A stretch of 64,000 nucleotides of DNA. Origin: Pannonibacter sp051860505. Its GTDB lineage: Bacteria > Pseudomonadota > Alphaproteobacteria > Rhizobiales > Stappiaceae. A program made the position numbers and the translations under genes. A model generated the notes under the pieces. It saw only the letters and a list, made by a program, of their open reading frames with translations. It made no database searches and had not been told where the DNA came from. The DNA lies in assembly GCF_051860505.1 (NCBI RefSeq), contig NZ_JBHYDX010000022.1:1-64000 (forward strand), in the 5' to 3' direction. Position 1 is the stretch's first letter, and the number at the start of each line of letters is the position of its first letter. Below, piece by piece: positions 9,025-17,709 of the stretch.

Positions 9025-9119
9025 TCGCCCCGGGATTTGTCCGGCTCAAAGGAACCAAGGCGCAAGACGCTGCGTTGTGGCAGGCGATCCAAGCCTGTCC
9101 TCCTTTTGCCGGACCCTGA

Positions 9120-10967
9120 ATGACCACGGACCAGATCCTTCTTCTCGCCATCCTGACCGCGACCCTGGCCCTGTTCCTCTGGGGACGCTGGCGGCATGAC
9201 GTCGTGGCGCTGGCAGCGCTTGTCGCCTGTATCCTTGCCGGCCTCATCCCATCCAGGGAAGCGTTTGCCGGCTTTGGCCATCCAGCTGTCATCACGGTCG
9301 CCGCCGTGCTGATCCTCAGCCGCGGGCTGCAGACGACCGGCGCGGTTGACCTCCTGACACGGACGATCCTGCCGGCTGGCGCGGGACGGACACTGACCAT
9401 GGCTGCGCTGCTCGGCCTAGGCGCAGCGCTCTCGGCCTTCATGAACAACGTCGGCGCGATGGCATTGCTGATGCCGGTTGCAATCCAGCAGGCCAGCCGC
9501 ATCGGCGTCACGCCTGGCCAAATGCTGATGCCGCTCGCCTTTGCCACCATTCTGGGCGGCATGACGACATTGGTCGGCACGCCGCCGAACCTCATTGTCT
9601 CCGGCTTCCGGGAGAGCGCGGGCAATGGCGGCTTCGCCATGTTCGATTTCGCTCCGGCCGGCCTTGCCGTGGCGCTTGCCGGCATTTCCTTCGTTGTCCT
9701 GGGTGGCTGGCGACTGGTGCCGGTCAAGCGCCCCTCCGGCGCGGACGCCTTCGAAACCGCCGCCTATTTCACGGAAGTCGAGGTGCCGGAAGGCTCGAAA
9801 CTCAGCGGCAAGTCGCTGCGCCATATCGAGGACAGCCTCTCGCAGATCGAGGCGCAGATCGTCGGTCTGGTGCGCAACAATGTGCGCATCAGCGCGCCGC
9901 ATCGCGGCCTGACCGTCCGCGATGGCGACATTCTGGTGCTGGAGGCCGATGTGGAAGGCCTTGCCGAGACCCTGAGCGCGCTCGACCTGAAGCTTGAGGC
10001 AGAGAAGCGGCCTCGTACAAACCAGGATGATGCGGTACCGGCCCCTGAAACGGACAGCAATGCGGAAGACGACGGGAAAGAACCGGCACCGAAATCCGCC
10101 CCCCGGCCGGATGATATCGTAGTCAAGGAACTGGCGGTGCTGCCCGGGTCTACCCTCGTCGGCCGCTCGGCGCGCGACCTGCAGCTGCGCAGCCGTTACG
10201 GCTTGAACCTTCTTGCCGTGTCGCGCGAGGACCGCAAGCCGCAGGTGCGGCTGCGCACCTTGTCGCTGCGCTCTGGCGATGTACTGCTGCTGCAGGGGCC
10301 GGTCGAGACGCTTGCCGATTTTGCCTCGGAAACCGGCTGCGTGCCGCTGGCCGAACGCGAGTTGCGCCTGCCGCAGAAGCGCAAGGCAATCCTGGCCGGT
10401 GCGATCATGGTTGCGGCGGTCGCCCTTGCCACCTTCGGCATCCTGCCGGCAGAGGCGGCCTTCACACTGGGCGTTCTGGTCTCGATGGTGACCGGCACCG
10501 TGCCGCCGCGCACCGTCTACACTGCAGTCGACTGGCCAGTGATCGTGCTCCTCGGCGCGCTGATGCCCGTGGCCGGAGCGATGGAGACAACCGGCACGGC
10601 CTCGCTCATCGCCGAGACGCTTGTGGAGACCGTTGCCCAGGGCAACGCGATTGCGGCATTGGCCCTCGTGCTGGTCGTCACCATGACGCTTTCAGACGTC
10701 ATGAACAATGCCGCGACCGCCGCCGTGATGGCCCCGATTGCCGTTGGCATTGCTGCCGCGCTTGGCGGCAATCCGGACAGTTTCCTGATGGCCGTCGCCA
10801 TCGGCGCGTCCTGCGCCTTCCTGACGCCCATCGGGCACCAGAACAACACGCTGATCCTCGGCCCAGGAGGCTTCTCCTTCGGGGATTACTGGCGGCTGGG
10901 GCTGCCGATGGAGCTCATCATCACCGCTGTCGCCTTGCCAGTCCTGATCCTCGTCTGGGGATTATGA
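9120..10967 (+). CDS. SLC13/DASS-family transporter with two TrkA-C domains
   Basis: A 615-aa inner-membrane transporter of the ion-transporter superfamily (dicarboxylate, sulfate or other anion/Na+ symport). N-terminal membrane segments include the hairpin signatures SAFMNNVGAMALLMP and TTLVGTPPNLIVSG. Two cytosolic TrkA-C/RCK-C domains follow (about residues 215-285 and 335-400), joined by an acidic, low-complexity linker. A second membrane half contains the matching signatures DVMNNAATAAVMAP and TPIGHQNNTLILGPGG. It follows the deaminase after a 95-bp gap and may be transcribed separately. It is convergent with murJ, and the two coding ends overlap by 6 bp. The substrate cannot be assigned from sequence. 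A paralogue lies at 54578-56353. Confidence 0.85.
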   Translation: MTTDQILLLAILTATLALFLWGRWRHDVVALAALVACILAGLIPSREAFAGFGHPAVITVAAVLILSRGLQTTGAVDLLTRTILPAGAGRTLTMAALLGLGAALSAFMNNVGAMALLMPVAIQQASRIGVTPGQMLMPLAFATILGGMTTLVGTPPNLIVSGFRESAGNGGFAMFDFAPAGLAVALAGISFVVLGGWRLVPVKRPSGADAFETAAYFTEVEVPEGSKLSGKSLRHIEDSLSQIEAQIVGLVRNNVRISAPHRGLTVRDGDILVLEADVEGLAETLSALDLKLEAEKRPRTNQDDAVPAPETDSNAEDDGKEPAPKSAPRPDDIVVKELAVLPGSTLVGRSARDLQLRSRYGLNLLAVSREDRKPQVRLRTLSLRSGDVLLLQGPVETLADFASETGCVPLAERELRLPQKRKAILAGAIMVAAVALATFGILPAEAAFTLGVLVSMVTGTVPPRTVYTAVDWPVIVLLGALMPVAGAMETTGTASLIAETLVETVAQGNAIAALALVLVVTMTLSDVMNNAATAAVMAPIAVGIAAALGGNPDSFLMAVAIGASCAFLTPIGHQNNTLILGPGGFSFGDYWRLGLPMELIITAVALPVLILVWGL

Positions 10968-12500
10968 CCTGGGCCTTCTGATCCGGCGGGCGACGAAAAG
11001 TCCGCCCGCCAGCACGAGCGCATAAGCGCCAAAGGAGAGGATCGCAGCGGTCGTCAGCCAGAGGAGCCCGGCCGGCAGCGGCGGGAAAATGAACAGGACG
11101 AGTTCCAGCGATGCCAGAAGCGCGTCGATGTTCCAGAGCGCCAGCGTCATGGAACCGGCCGCCAGTGGCACGAAAACCAAATCGGCCAGCGCGAAGGCGC
11201 TGACATAACCCCGCTTCCGACACAAGACATAGAGCGTGACGGCGTAGATCCAAACTCCGGCGGACGTGCCCATGGCGAGGCCCGCTGCGCCGTGCTCCGT
11301 GCTGAGCAGCGCCTTGAGCGCCACATTGACAACCGTGGCTCCTGCCAGGGCCTTCAAGGGGGTCGTCATGTCGCCGCGCCCGTTGAAGGCCGCAACCAGC
11401 GTGCGGATGGCAAGGGCCGCCGGCAAGGCAACCGCATAGGCCGCGAGCACGGCGGCAGAGCCAGCCGTCGCTGCCGCATCGAAGGCCCCGCGCTGGAACA
11501 GGACGCGGATCGCGTCCTCGCCCAGAAAGGCCATGGCAAGGCCGATGGGCAGGCCGACCATCAGGCAGATGCGCAGTGCCCGGTCCATCACGCGGCGCGC
11601 CTTGTCCTCGGCACCGACCCCGGCATCGCGGCCGATTTCTGGCAGCACCGCCGTGCCCAGCGCGATGCCGATGACGCCGAGCGGCAGCTGATACAGCCGG
11701 TCGGCATAGGCGAGATGCGACAGAGCGCCTGTGGGCAGGAAACTGGCAAGAATGGTATCGGCAAAGACGGCGACCTGCACCACGCCGGCCGTGAGCAAAG
11801 CGGGTCCGAGGCGTTTGAAGAACAGCGCCACCTCGCCGTCGCGCCGTGGCAGCGGCAGGGAAAAGCCGAGCCCGGCCCGGGCAACGGCGATGGTCAGCAG
11901 GATCACCTGCAGGACCCCGCCGGTGAGCGTGCCCCAGGCAGCCGCATGGGCCGCATCGGGGAACCACTGCACCGACAGGAAGGCTGCGATCATCGCCACA
12001 TTCAGCAGCACCGGTGCGGCCGCTGCGACCGCAAACTTTCGCTCGGCATTCAGCACACCTGACATCAGCGTGACGGCGGACATGCACAGGAGATAGGGGA
12101 AGGTGATCCGGGTCAGTTCGATGGCAAGATCGCGAACCCCGTTGCTGCTGCTGCCGAGCCCCGGCGCCAGCAGGAACACCAGCCAGCCGGTGGCGACCAG
12201 CGCCAGCGCCAGAAGGACAAGGTTCACCAGCATCAGCCAGGACAGCATCTGCGAGCGGAAGGCGCGCGCGCGCGCCTCCCCGTCTCGCGCCAGCGTCGCG
12301 GCATAGGTGGGCACAAAGGCCGCATTAAAGGCACCTTCCGCCACGATGGCGCGGAAATGGTTGGGCAGGCGGAAAGCAATCAGGAACGCATCGGCAAGCG
12401 GCCCCGCACCGAGCACGCTGGCCATCACCAGATCGCGCAAGAAGCCGAACAGCCGGCTGACCAGCGTCCAGCCCCCGATGACACTCAGCCGCCGCAACAT
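10962..12500 (-). CDS. murJ: Lipid II flippase MurJ
   Basis: A 512-aa polytopic membrane protein of the MVF/MOP superfamily that flips lipid II across the inner membrane for peptidoglycan synthesis. It has the family start (RRLSVIGGWTLVSRLFGFLRD), the MurJ signature ADAFLIAFRLPNHFRAIVAEGAFNAAFVP region (about residues 36-64), and some 14 hydrophobic segments. Its length is normal. The ATG at 12500 is the natural start. It lies downstream of the six-gene importer operon on the same strand, but a hairpin at 12562-12592 probably separates them. In this strand layout it is convergent with the SLC13 gene. Confidence 0.95.
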   Translation of the reverse strand: MLRRLSVIGGWTLVSRLFGFLRDLVMASVLGAGPLADAFLIAFRLPNHFRAIVAEGAFNAAFVPTYAATLARDGEARARAFRSQMLSWLMLVNLVLLALALVATGWLVFLLAPGLGSSSNGVRDLAIELTRITFPYLLCMSAVTLMSGVLNAERKFAVAAAAPVLLNVAMIAAFLSVQWFPDAAHAAAWGTLTGGVLQVILLTIAVARAGLGFSLPLPRRDGEVALFFKRLGPALLTAGVVQVAVFADTILASFLPTGALSHLAYADRLYQLPLGVIGIALGTAVLPEIGRDAGVGAEDKARRVMDRALRICLMVGLPIGLAMAFLGEDAIRVLFQRGAFDAAATAGSAAVLAAYAVALPAALAIRTLVAAFNGRGDMTTPLKALAGATVVNVALKALLSTEHGAAGLAMGTSAGVWIYAVTLYVLCRKRGYVSAFALADLVFVPLAAGSMTLALWNIDALLASLELVLFIFPPLPAGLLWLTTAAILSFGAYALVLAGGLFVARRIRRPRS

Positions 12501-12561
12501 GACCCGGTCCCCAATCGACGCATTCGCAATGGCCGTGAGGCTTAGGCCCGGGCACGGGAAA

Positions 12562-12592
12562 TGGCCAGCGGTTTCTTGACGACGGCTGGCCA
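12562..12592 (-). terminator. Probable terminator between the importer operon and murJ
   Basis: The perfect arms TGGCCAGC (12562-12569) and GCTGGCCA (12585-12592) enclose a 15-nt loop. On the minus strand the hairpin is followed by only a short T run (TTT), so efficiency is uncertain. It lies 22 bp past the stop of the last gene of the 12615-17171 operon. Confidence 0.5.
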
Positions 12593-12614
12593 GATCAGGG
12601 CAAGAACGCCAAGC

Positions 12615-13127
12615 TCAGACCAGCCGCGCCTCGTAGATCTCGGTGGCGGCCAGGGCAAGAAGGCGGGTGGCCATCTCCTGCTTCAACTCGGTCAGACGCG
12701 CCTCCTGGTCCGGAGTCCGGTCGGGAGTGGCGCCCAGCCGGACGAACTCCTCGCGCACATGCCCCGGGCGGATCGTCACCTCGGCGGTGCGACCACGATA
12801 GGTAAAGCGCCAGAGATAGGGCCCCGGCGGCTCGCTGAGCACATCACGTCCTCCAAGCGAACGGTCAACAGTCATGCGGCCATCTGTCAGCGCCCGGGTG
12901 ACCATCTCCACCGCATCGCGTCCGCCCAGGCCGGAGAAGGCCGTCAAAACGGTGATTTCGCGCCTCTGCAAGGGAGCCTCATCTAGCAGCGGGAATGCCG
13001 CCTGCATCGCCTTGAAGGCATGGGCAACGCCACCGGGGAAACCGATGCCATGGTAGCGCAGCAAATCGGCAAACCGAAACGCCAGGGTCTCGTGGCCCTC
13101 GGCGACGGTCAGAACATCTTTATCCAT
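12615..13127 (-). CDS. FmdE-like protein lacking the usual cysteines
   Basis: A 170-aa soluble protein with the overall pattern of the FmdE family (named after a gene in molybdenum formylmethanofuran dehydrogenase operons). YHGIGFPGGVAHAFKAMQAA (about residues 25-44) parallels the usual HGHxCPG helix start, and GGRDAVEMVTRALTDGRMTV parallels the family's CxxDAV region. The cysteines expected in both motifs are absent (FPG for CPG, GGRDAV for CGVDAV), so it should not bind metal or a cluster in the usual way. It is the last gene of the importer operon and overlaps its upstream neighbour by 8 bp. Known FmdE-like proteins often sit beside iron/cobalamin-type importers. The function is unknown, and the family call is by eye. 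Confidence 0.5.
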   Translation of the reverse strand: MDKDVLTVAEGHETLAFRFADLLRYHGIGFPGGVAHAFKAMQAAFPLLDEAPLQRREITVLTAFSGLGGRDAVEMVTRALTDGRMTVDRSLGGRDVLSEPPGPYLWRFTYRGRTAEVTIRPGHVREEFVRLGATPDRTPDQEARLTELKQEMATRLLALAATEIYEARLV

Positions 13128-13725
13128 TGATCCAGGCTTTCAGGTTGGGCAGGAACTTGTCGAGGAACCGGGTCGTCGCCGGCATGAAATGCGATCCGTG
13201 GTGATAGATCGGATCAAGCGAGGTCACGACGAGACGACCCGGCGTGGAGACATCATCGACATAGGCGATGACCCGGCCCTCGCGGTCTTCCGCGAGCACA
13301 TCGACCCCCGTAGGCACGTCGAAGTGGCCGTGCAGGTGCCAGGTGACATCGTCCTTACCAATGCCGTGCATCAGCGGATGGGATGGTGCGGTGACCCGGT
13401 TGCCGAGATCGGCCTCCGGCTCCAGCCACCACCACCAGTTTGTCGGCCGCTCGTGGAACACGATGGCGGGTGCCCAGAGATCGCTGCGGCTTTCGCCCAT
13501 GGCAATGACAGTCCCACCGGCGTCCAGATGCACGGCGACAGATGATTTCTGCCCGATCATCCGCTGCGGCGGCGTGCGGCAGGGCACGAACAGGCAATCC
13601 GACGGCAAGAGACCATCAGCAAGCTGCTCCGGCGGCACGACAAGGTCAAAGAACCGGGCGTAACGCTCCGCCTCCAGGCTCTCGATGTGATAATAGGTTC
13701 CGGCGGAGATGGCGATCAGGCGCAC
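13120..13725 (-). CDS. Uncharacterised class-I amidotransferase-like (ThuA-like) protein 2
   Basis: A soluble protein of about 201 aa with a pattern like the glutamine-amidotransferase/ThuA fold: a start LIAISAGTYYH, a mid-region GGTVIAMGESRSDLW and a late HPLMHGIG. I see no cysteine-histidine-glutamate triad, so amidotransferase activity is doubtful. The start is uncertain: GTG at 13725 has AGGAGG about 9 nt upstream, while GTG at 13731 is only 3 nt from the same site. Either start overlaps the upstream gene. The protein looks like a diverged relative of the product of 13716-14318. The two are coupled with the transporter genes, which suggests a role with the imported ligand. Confidence 0.6.
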   Translation of the reverse strand: MRLIAISAGTYYHIESLEAERYARFFDLVVPPEQLADGLLPSDCLFVPCRTPPQRMIGQKSSVAVHLDAGGTVIAMGESRSDLWAPAIVFHERPTNWWWWLEPEADLGNRVTAPSHPLMHGIGKDDVTWHLHGHFDVPTGVDVLAEDREGRVIAYVDDVSTPGRLVVTSLDPIYHHGSHFMPATTRFLDKFLPNLKAWING

Positions 13726-14318
13726 AGGCACGGCCCTCCTGCGGCCCAGTCGAGAATGCGGGTCTGCAGCAGCGGGGCTAGATCCCACTCAAGCCCCATC
13801 TGGCCGAGATCGTTTCCCGCATGGGAAAAGACCCGACCGCCGCGTGGCCGTGGCCAGACCCAGTCGACCGGAATTCTGCCGCCAGAAAGTCCCGTAACAG
13901 CGACAGCACCTGCCGGCAGGGGATTGGCACCGCGGCCATAGAACCCGGCAACGCCCTTGTTGGTCTCAAGCTTTTCCAGCGCAAGACCGTCAAAGATCGG
14001 GTGCTCCGCCAGCCGGTGCAGGGTGAAATCCGCCCGCTTTGGCGCGGTCATCGGCTGATAGATGCCGAGCCCGTCCAGCAGCGGACGGACAATGTGCCCG
14101 TTGAAGAACCACCTCCCGCCCCGATCCAGAAAGGCTTCCAGATCGGGCTTGAGGACGAGGAGTGCATCCTGGTCCAGGAGATTGCCGGTCACGAAACCTG
14201 TTGCCGCAGCAAGGTCTTGGCCACAGAGCGACGCCTGAGACACGATACGGGCGGCGGGATGCGCGCGGACCGTGGCGGAAGGCTCGGCGAAGCCGGAGTT
14301 GAGCACCAGAACAGTCAT
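13716..14318 (-). CDS. Uncharacterised class-I amidotransferase-like (ThuA-like) protein 1
   Basis: A 200-aa soluble protein whose layout resembles ThuA/glutamine-amidotransferase-like domains: MTVLVLNSG at the start, DALLVLKPDLEAFLDRGGRWFFNGH in the middle (about residues 51-75), then HPIFDGL and GRVFSHAGNDLG. No nucleophilic elbow cysteine is evident where an amidotransferase would have one. Its ATG overlaps the ATPase stop by 4 bp, and its end overlaps the next gene. It belongs to the same tightly coupled operon as the importer. I do not recognise a specific function. Confidence 0.6.
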   Translation of the reverse strand: MTVLVLNSGFAEPSATVRAHPAARIVSQASLCGQDLAAATGFVTGNLLDQDALLVLKPDLEAFLDRGGRWFFNGHIVRPLLDGLGIYQPMTAPKRADFTLHRLAEHPIFDGLALEKLETNKGVAGFYGRGANPLPAGAVAVTGLSGGRIPVDWVWPRPRGGRVFSHAGNDLGQMGLEWDLAPLLQTRILDWAAGGPCLCA

Positions 14319-15061
14319 GCCGCAGCACTCCCGGCAAAGGCCGGCACGATGGCCTTGCGGCCGGTTGGCAGCGTCACCCAGTGCATCTCCACACCGTAGA
14401 GCCGCTGCATCAGGTCGGGCGTGATCATCTCGGCAAGCGGCCCATGCCGCTCCTCGCCGCCCGGCAGCATCAGGAGGACGTCATCGGCAGCCGCCAGCGC
14501 ATGATTGGGATCATGCGTTGTGAAGAGAATTGCCCGGTCGCGACGATCACGAAGACGCGCCAACAGGTCCAGCGTGCGGGACTGGTTGCCAAGGTCCAGT
14601 GCCGAAGTCGGCTCGTCCAGCACAAGCGCCGGCGAGCCGGTGGCAAGAGCCCGGGCGATCAGCACGAGCTGACGCTGGCCGCCGGACAGGCGGTCATAGC
14701 GCAAGCCGGCCAGTTCACCGGCACCGACCTCGCGCAGGGCGCTTTCAGCCGCGGCAATGTCATCCCGTCCGGGTTGGCCGAACAGGCCGATACGGGCAGC
14801 ACGGCCCATCACCACGACATCAAGACCTGTCAGCCGCGACTGGCTGGCCCCGTGCTGCGGTACATAGCCCGTGACATCGGGAGCGGTACGGCGTCCTTCG
14901 GCGAGCACCTGAAGCCCCAGCAGCGCGCGGATCAATGTGGTCTTGCCCCGCCCATTGGGTCCGAGCACGGCCAAGGTGCGGCCGGTGTCCACGGTAAAGG
15001 ACATGCGCTGGAAGAGCGTGCGCCCCGAAAATACGACGGCGGCGTTGTCCAATCCGATCAT
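14315..15061 (-). CDS. FecE/BtuD-type ABC importer ATPase
   Basis: A 248-aa cytoplasmic ATPase. It has Walker A GPNGRGKTT, signature LSGGQRQ and Walker B LVLDEP followed by SALDLGNQ, all typical of iron-siderophore/cobalamin importers. Arg replaces the usual Ala in GPNGxGKT (GRGKT), a tolerated variant. The start at 15061 overlaps the permease stop by 4 bp, and the stop overlaps the downstream amidotransferase-like gene by 4 bp. Together with the permease and binding protein it makes a complete type-II importer, distinct from the riboswitch-controlled one at 20303-23027. Confidence 0.92.
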   Translation of the reverse strand: MIGLDNAAVVFSGRTLFQRMSFTVDTGRTLAVLGPNGRGKTTLIRALLGLQVLAEGRRTAPDVTGYVPQHGASQSRLTGLDVVVMGRAARIGLFGQPGRDDIAAAESALREVGAGELAGLRYDRLSGGQRQLVLIARALATGSPALVLDEPTSALDLGNQSRTLDLLARLRDRRDRAILFTTHDPNHALAAADDVLLMLPGGEERHGPLAEMITPDLMQRLYGVEMHWVTLPTGRKAIVPAFAGSAAA

Positions 15062-16104
15062 GGCCGGTTCACCTGTCTGAAATGGCGGCGAAGGAGCAAG
15101 GCGAAGACCGGCGCACCAATCAGCGCAGTCAGCACGCCCAAGGGTATTTCCGCACTGGTGAGCGAGCGCGCGAGCGTATCGACGAAGACGAGATAGGCCG
15201 CCCCCAGAAGCGCCGAAGCGGGAATGAGCACGCGGTGATCCTCGCCAACGATGATGCGTGCGGCATGCGGGACGACCAGACCGATCCAGCCGACAATGCC
15301 GGCGACGGCGACGGATGTTCCTGTCATCAGCGCGATGGCGATGAACACAAGCCAGCGCTCCTTGTCCGGGCGAACCCCGAGGCTGCGCGCTTCCTGCTCC
15401 TCAAGCGCCAGAAGGTTGATGCGATAGCGCAACAGCCAGACGACGAAGAGACCGAGCGTCAAGCCGGGCACGGCAAGGCTGAGCCGGGCCCAGGTGGCGG
15501 TGGAGAAGGATCCCATCAGCCAGTAGACGATGGCCGGCAGGGAGGTGTTCGGATCGGCCACGAACTGGACGATGGAGACCAATGCCGCAAACAGGGCGCC
15601 GATGACCATGCCGGACAGAATGACGGTAATGACCTCGGTGCGGCCATCGATGCGCGCCAGCAAGCCGACCATGACCAGCGCCGCAAGCCCTCCCGCAAAG
15701 GCCATGCCAAGGAGCATCACGCCGGAAATTCCGATCAGGATGGCGAGCGCTCCGCCAAAGGCGGCGCCCTGGCTGATGCCGAGCACCTGCGGGCTGACGA
15801 GGGGATTGCGGAAGACGCCTTGCAGAGCTGCGCCGCCGACGGCCAAGGCTGCCCCGCTCAAAGCTGCCAGCAGCACGCGGGGCAGACGCACCAGAGCCAC
15901 GATCCGGTCGGCCATCTCTGTGCCAACGCCATCGACCGCAGCGCGGGACAGGATCGCCAGGATCTCCATAGGTGCAACGGAAAAGCGCCCGGCAGAAATG
16001 GCGTGGATCATGGCAGCAAGCAGCAGCAGCACCAGCGCCGAAAAAATCCCTGCCCGCCGCATGGAAGCGGCAGGCAGCGCCTTGTGGTCAAGAGCGACAG
16101 TCAT
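15058..16104 (-). CDS. FecCD/BtuC-type ABC importer permease
   Basis: A 348-aa permease with the roughly ten membrane segments typical of FecCD proteins. It includes the family signatures LPRVLLAALSGAALAVGGAA, GVFRNPLVSPQVLGISQGA (about residues 92-110) and the C-terminal GWIGLVVPHAARI coupling region. The start at 16104 overlaps the binding-protein stop (ATGA); a longer frame upstream is a shadow of that gene. The substrate is not readable from the permease. The family imports Fe-siderophores, haem, corrinoids and, in some cases, molybdate or tungstate. Confidence 0.92.
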   Translation of the reverse strand: MTVALDHKALPAASMRRAGIFSALVLLLLAAMIHAISAGRFSVAPMEILAILSRAAVDGVGTEMADRIVALVRLPRVLLAALSGAALAVGGAALQGVFRNPLVSPQVLGISQGAAFGGALAILIGISGVMLLGMAFAGGLAALVMVGLLARIDGRTEVITVILSGMVIGALFAALVSIVQFVADPNTSLPAIVYWLMGSFSTATWARLSLAVPGLTLGLFVVWLLRYRINLLALEEQEARSLGVRPDKERWLVFIAIALMTGTSVAVAGIVGWIGLVVPHAARIIVGEDHRVLIPASALLGAAYLVFVDTLARSLTSAEIPLGVLTALIGAPVFALLLRRHFRQVNRP

Positions 16105-17171
16105 CCCTTGCGCGCAAAGGCGGAATAGTTGGTCTGTCCACCCTGCATGTCCATCCACAGGATGCCGTCAATTTCGTCGTCCGTAAGGTCATGGCCGTAA
16201 AGCAGCTTGTAGGCGGTCTTCATCTCGGCGCGCAGGTCATAGGAGAAGACATCCGGGTGCAGCAGGTTGGCGAGCCACATCCAGGTCAGCGGGCTCTCCT
16301 GGCTCGGTGGATCCCAGCGGTAGCCGCCAAGCGGCAGCTTGTAGACGCTGCCCGACTGGGCCGCCTTGGTCAGCGACAGGATCGGGTCATTGGCAATCCG
16401 CTCCAACCCGAGCTTGGCCTCGAAGCTGTTGAGCAGGATCACGTCCGGGTTCCACTCGGCAATCTGCTCCGGGCTGATGGTAACGCCATTGCCCTCGACA
16501 GTCGCCGATGCGTTCTGGCCACCGGCCAGCTCGATGTACCAGGCATTGTAGTTGCCCTTGGTGCCCGACGCGGTCAGGCCTTCCTGTGCTCGCAGCAGGT
16601 AGAGCACCTTCGGCTTCTTGTCGGCCGGAATTGCCTTGGACTTTGCGGCAAGATCGGCCTCAACCCTGGAGCGCCACTCGATCAACTCAGCGATCCGCTC
16701 CGGTTTGCCCATCGCCGTTGCGGCCATCGACATGTATTCCCGTGTCTTGGCCTCGGTGCCATAGGAGATCAGCATCGCGGTGAGGCCGGCATTGGTGATC
16801 GGATCGACATAGTCCTTGCCACGCCCTGCCCACTGGATGACGAGGTCAGGCCGCGTGGCGGCGAGTTCCTCAACGTTCGGAATGAAGTTCGGCGCGGTGA
16901 TGTCGGACGGAATGTCCTTGGCCTCGGGGAAGATCGTGCCGAGGATCCCTTCAACGATGGCCGACTTGGCGGTCGGGTTCATGCCGACCAGCTTCGAGGT
17001 CGCGCCGTCAATGGCGATCAAGGTCGAGGCCATCGGGATCGGAATGGAGGCGATGCGGCCAGCTGGCGCCGCAAGCTCCACCGTGCGGCCTTCATGATCG
17101 GTGATGACAATCGGTTCAGCCTGGGCCGCCGTGGCCAGAAGGCCAAGCAGCAGAACGCCTGCAATGCGCAT
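16101..17171 (-). CDS. FecB/BtuF-type periplasmic substrate-binding protein
   Basis: A 356-aa exported protein with a Sec signal peptide (MRIAGVLLLGLLATAAQA, cleavage after AQA) and two Rossmann-like lobes of the class-III binding-protein type. Recognisable parts are ITDHEGRTVELAAPAGRIAS, RPDLVIQWAGRG, WNPDVILLNSF and the C-terminal RWDPPSQESPLTWMW (about residues 282-296). It leads an operon whose later genes encode three uncharacterised proteins. The region upstream diverges from the cobalamin riboswitch but carries no riboswitch on this strand, so B12 control of this importer is not supported. The ligand is unknown. Confidence 0.87.
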   Translation of the reverse strand: MRIAGVLLLGLLATAAQAEPIVITDHEGRTVELAAPAGRIASIPIPMASTLIAIDGATSKLVGMNPTAKSAIVEGILGTIFPEAKDIPSDITAPNFIPNVEELAATRPDLVIQWAGRGKDYVDPITNAGLTAMLISYGTEAKTREYMSMAATAMGKPERIAELIEWRSRVEADLAAKSKAIPADKKPKVLYLLRAQEGLTASGTKGNYNAWYIELAGGQNASATVEGNGVTISPEQIAEWNPDVILLNSFEAKLGLERIANDPILSLTKAAQSGSVYKLPLGGYRWDPPSQESPLTWMWLANLLHPDVFSYDLRAEMKTAYKLLYGHDLTDDEIDGILWMDMQGGQTNYSAFARKG

Positions 17172-17346
17172 GATCTTGCTCTCTCATGTAACTGCGGGCC
17201 TGGCTGTTGGCTAACGCCCCTTTCGAGGTCTTGTCTAAAATTTATGAGTTTTAAAATCAAGTATTAATAGGCCTTGCGTCCCATTCTTTAGGGGGACCCG
17301 CCGCGTGCAACCTTGACAGGCGGCACAAGCGACCTGCATGTTGCGC

Positions 17347-17545
17347 TGCGAACGTGGTTCCGTCGGTGGACGGATGAAAAGGGAACACGGTGAGGCGTAC
17401 CCAACAGGGACCGAAACCGTGGCTGCCCCCGCAACTGTGAACGGAGAGTGCGTGTCCACTCATGCCACTGGGAGGCCCAAGGCCCGATCCCGGGAAGGCG
17501 GACACACACGGCGACCCGTGAGCCAGGAGACCTGCCGCGCTCAGT
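17347..17545 (+). promoter_or_regulatory. Cobalamin (AdoCbl-class) riboswitch
   Basis: The leader shows the conserved cobalamin aptamer elements in order: AAGGGAACACGGTGAGG (17379-17395), then the B12 box with ACCGTGGCTGCCCCCGCAACTG at about 17417-17438, then GCCACTGG (17464-17471), GGGAAGGCG (17492-17500) and the closing GTGAGCCAGGAGACCTGCC (17518-17536). End points are approximate. It lies upstream of the TonB receptor, so B12 should repress the 17710-23027 operon. An AT-rich promoter region precedes it (about 17230-17275). Between the aptamer and the receptor start (17546-17709) I see only GC-rich leader that may contain the expression platform. Confidence 0.95.
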
Positions 17546-17709
17546 CACCCGGCCTTCGATACGGGGTGTGTCGAGGCGCGGTTTCCCGTTGAGGTGACAC
17601 CCAAACCTTGCCGTCTTTCCGGCGGGCGCTGAACCGCGTCCGCTTGCAAGGCGGTGCGTCGTCTTATGCTGGCGCGGGCCTCGCCCGCCGCCAAACGCGG
17701 GTGTTTGTC

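Noticed and set aside
17172..17346. A second riboswitch on the minus strand controlling the 12615-17171 importer
   Set aside because: I found no cobalamin-box elements in that orientation, only an AT-rich promoter-like stretch.
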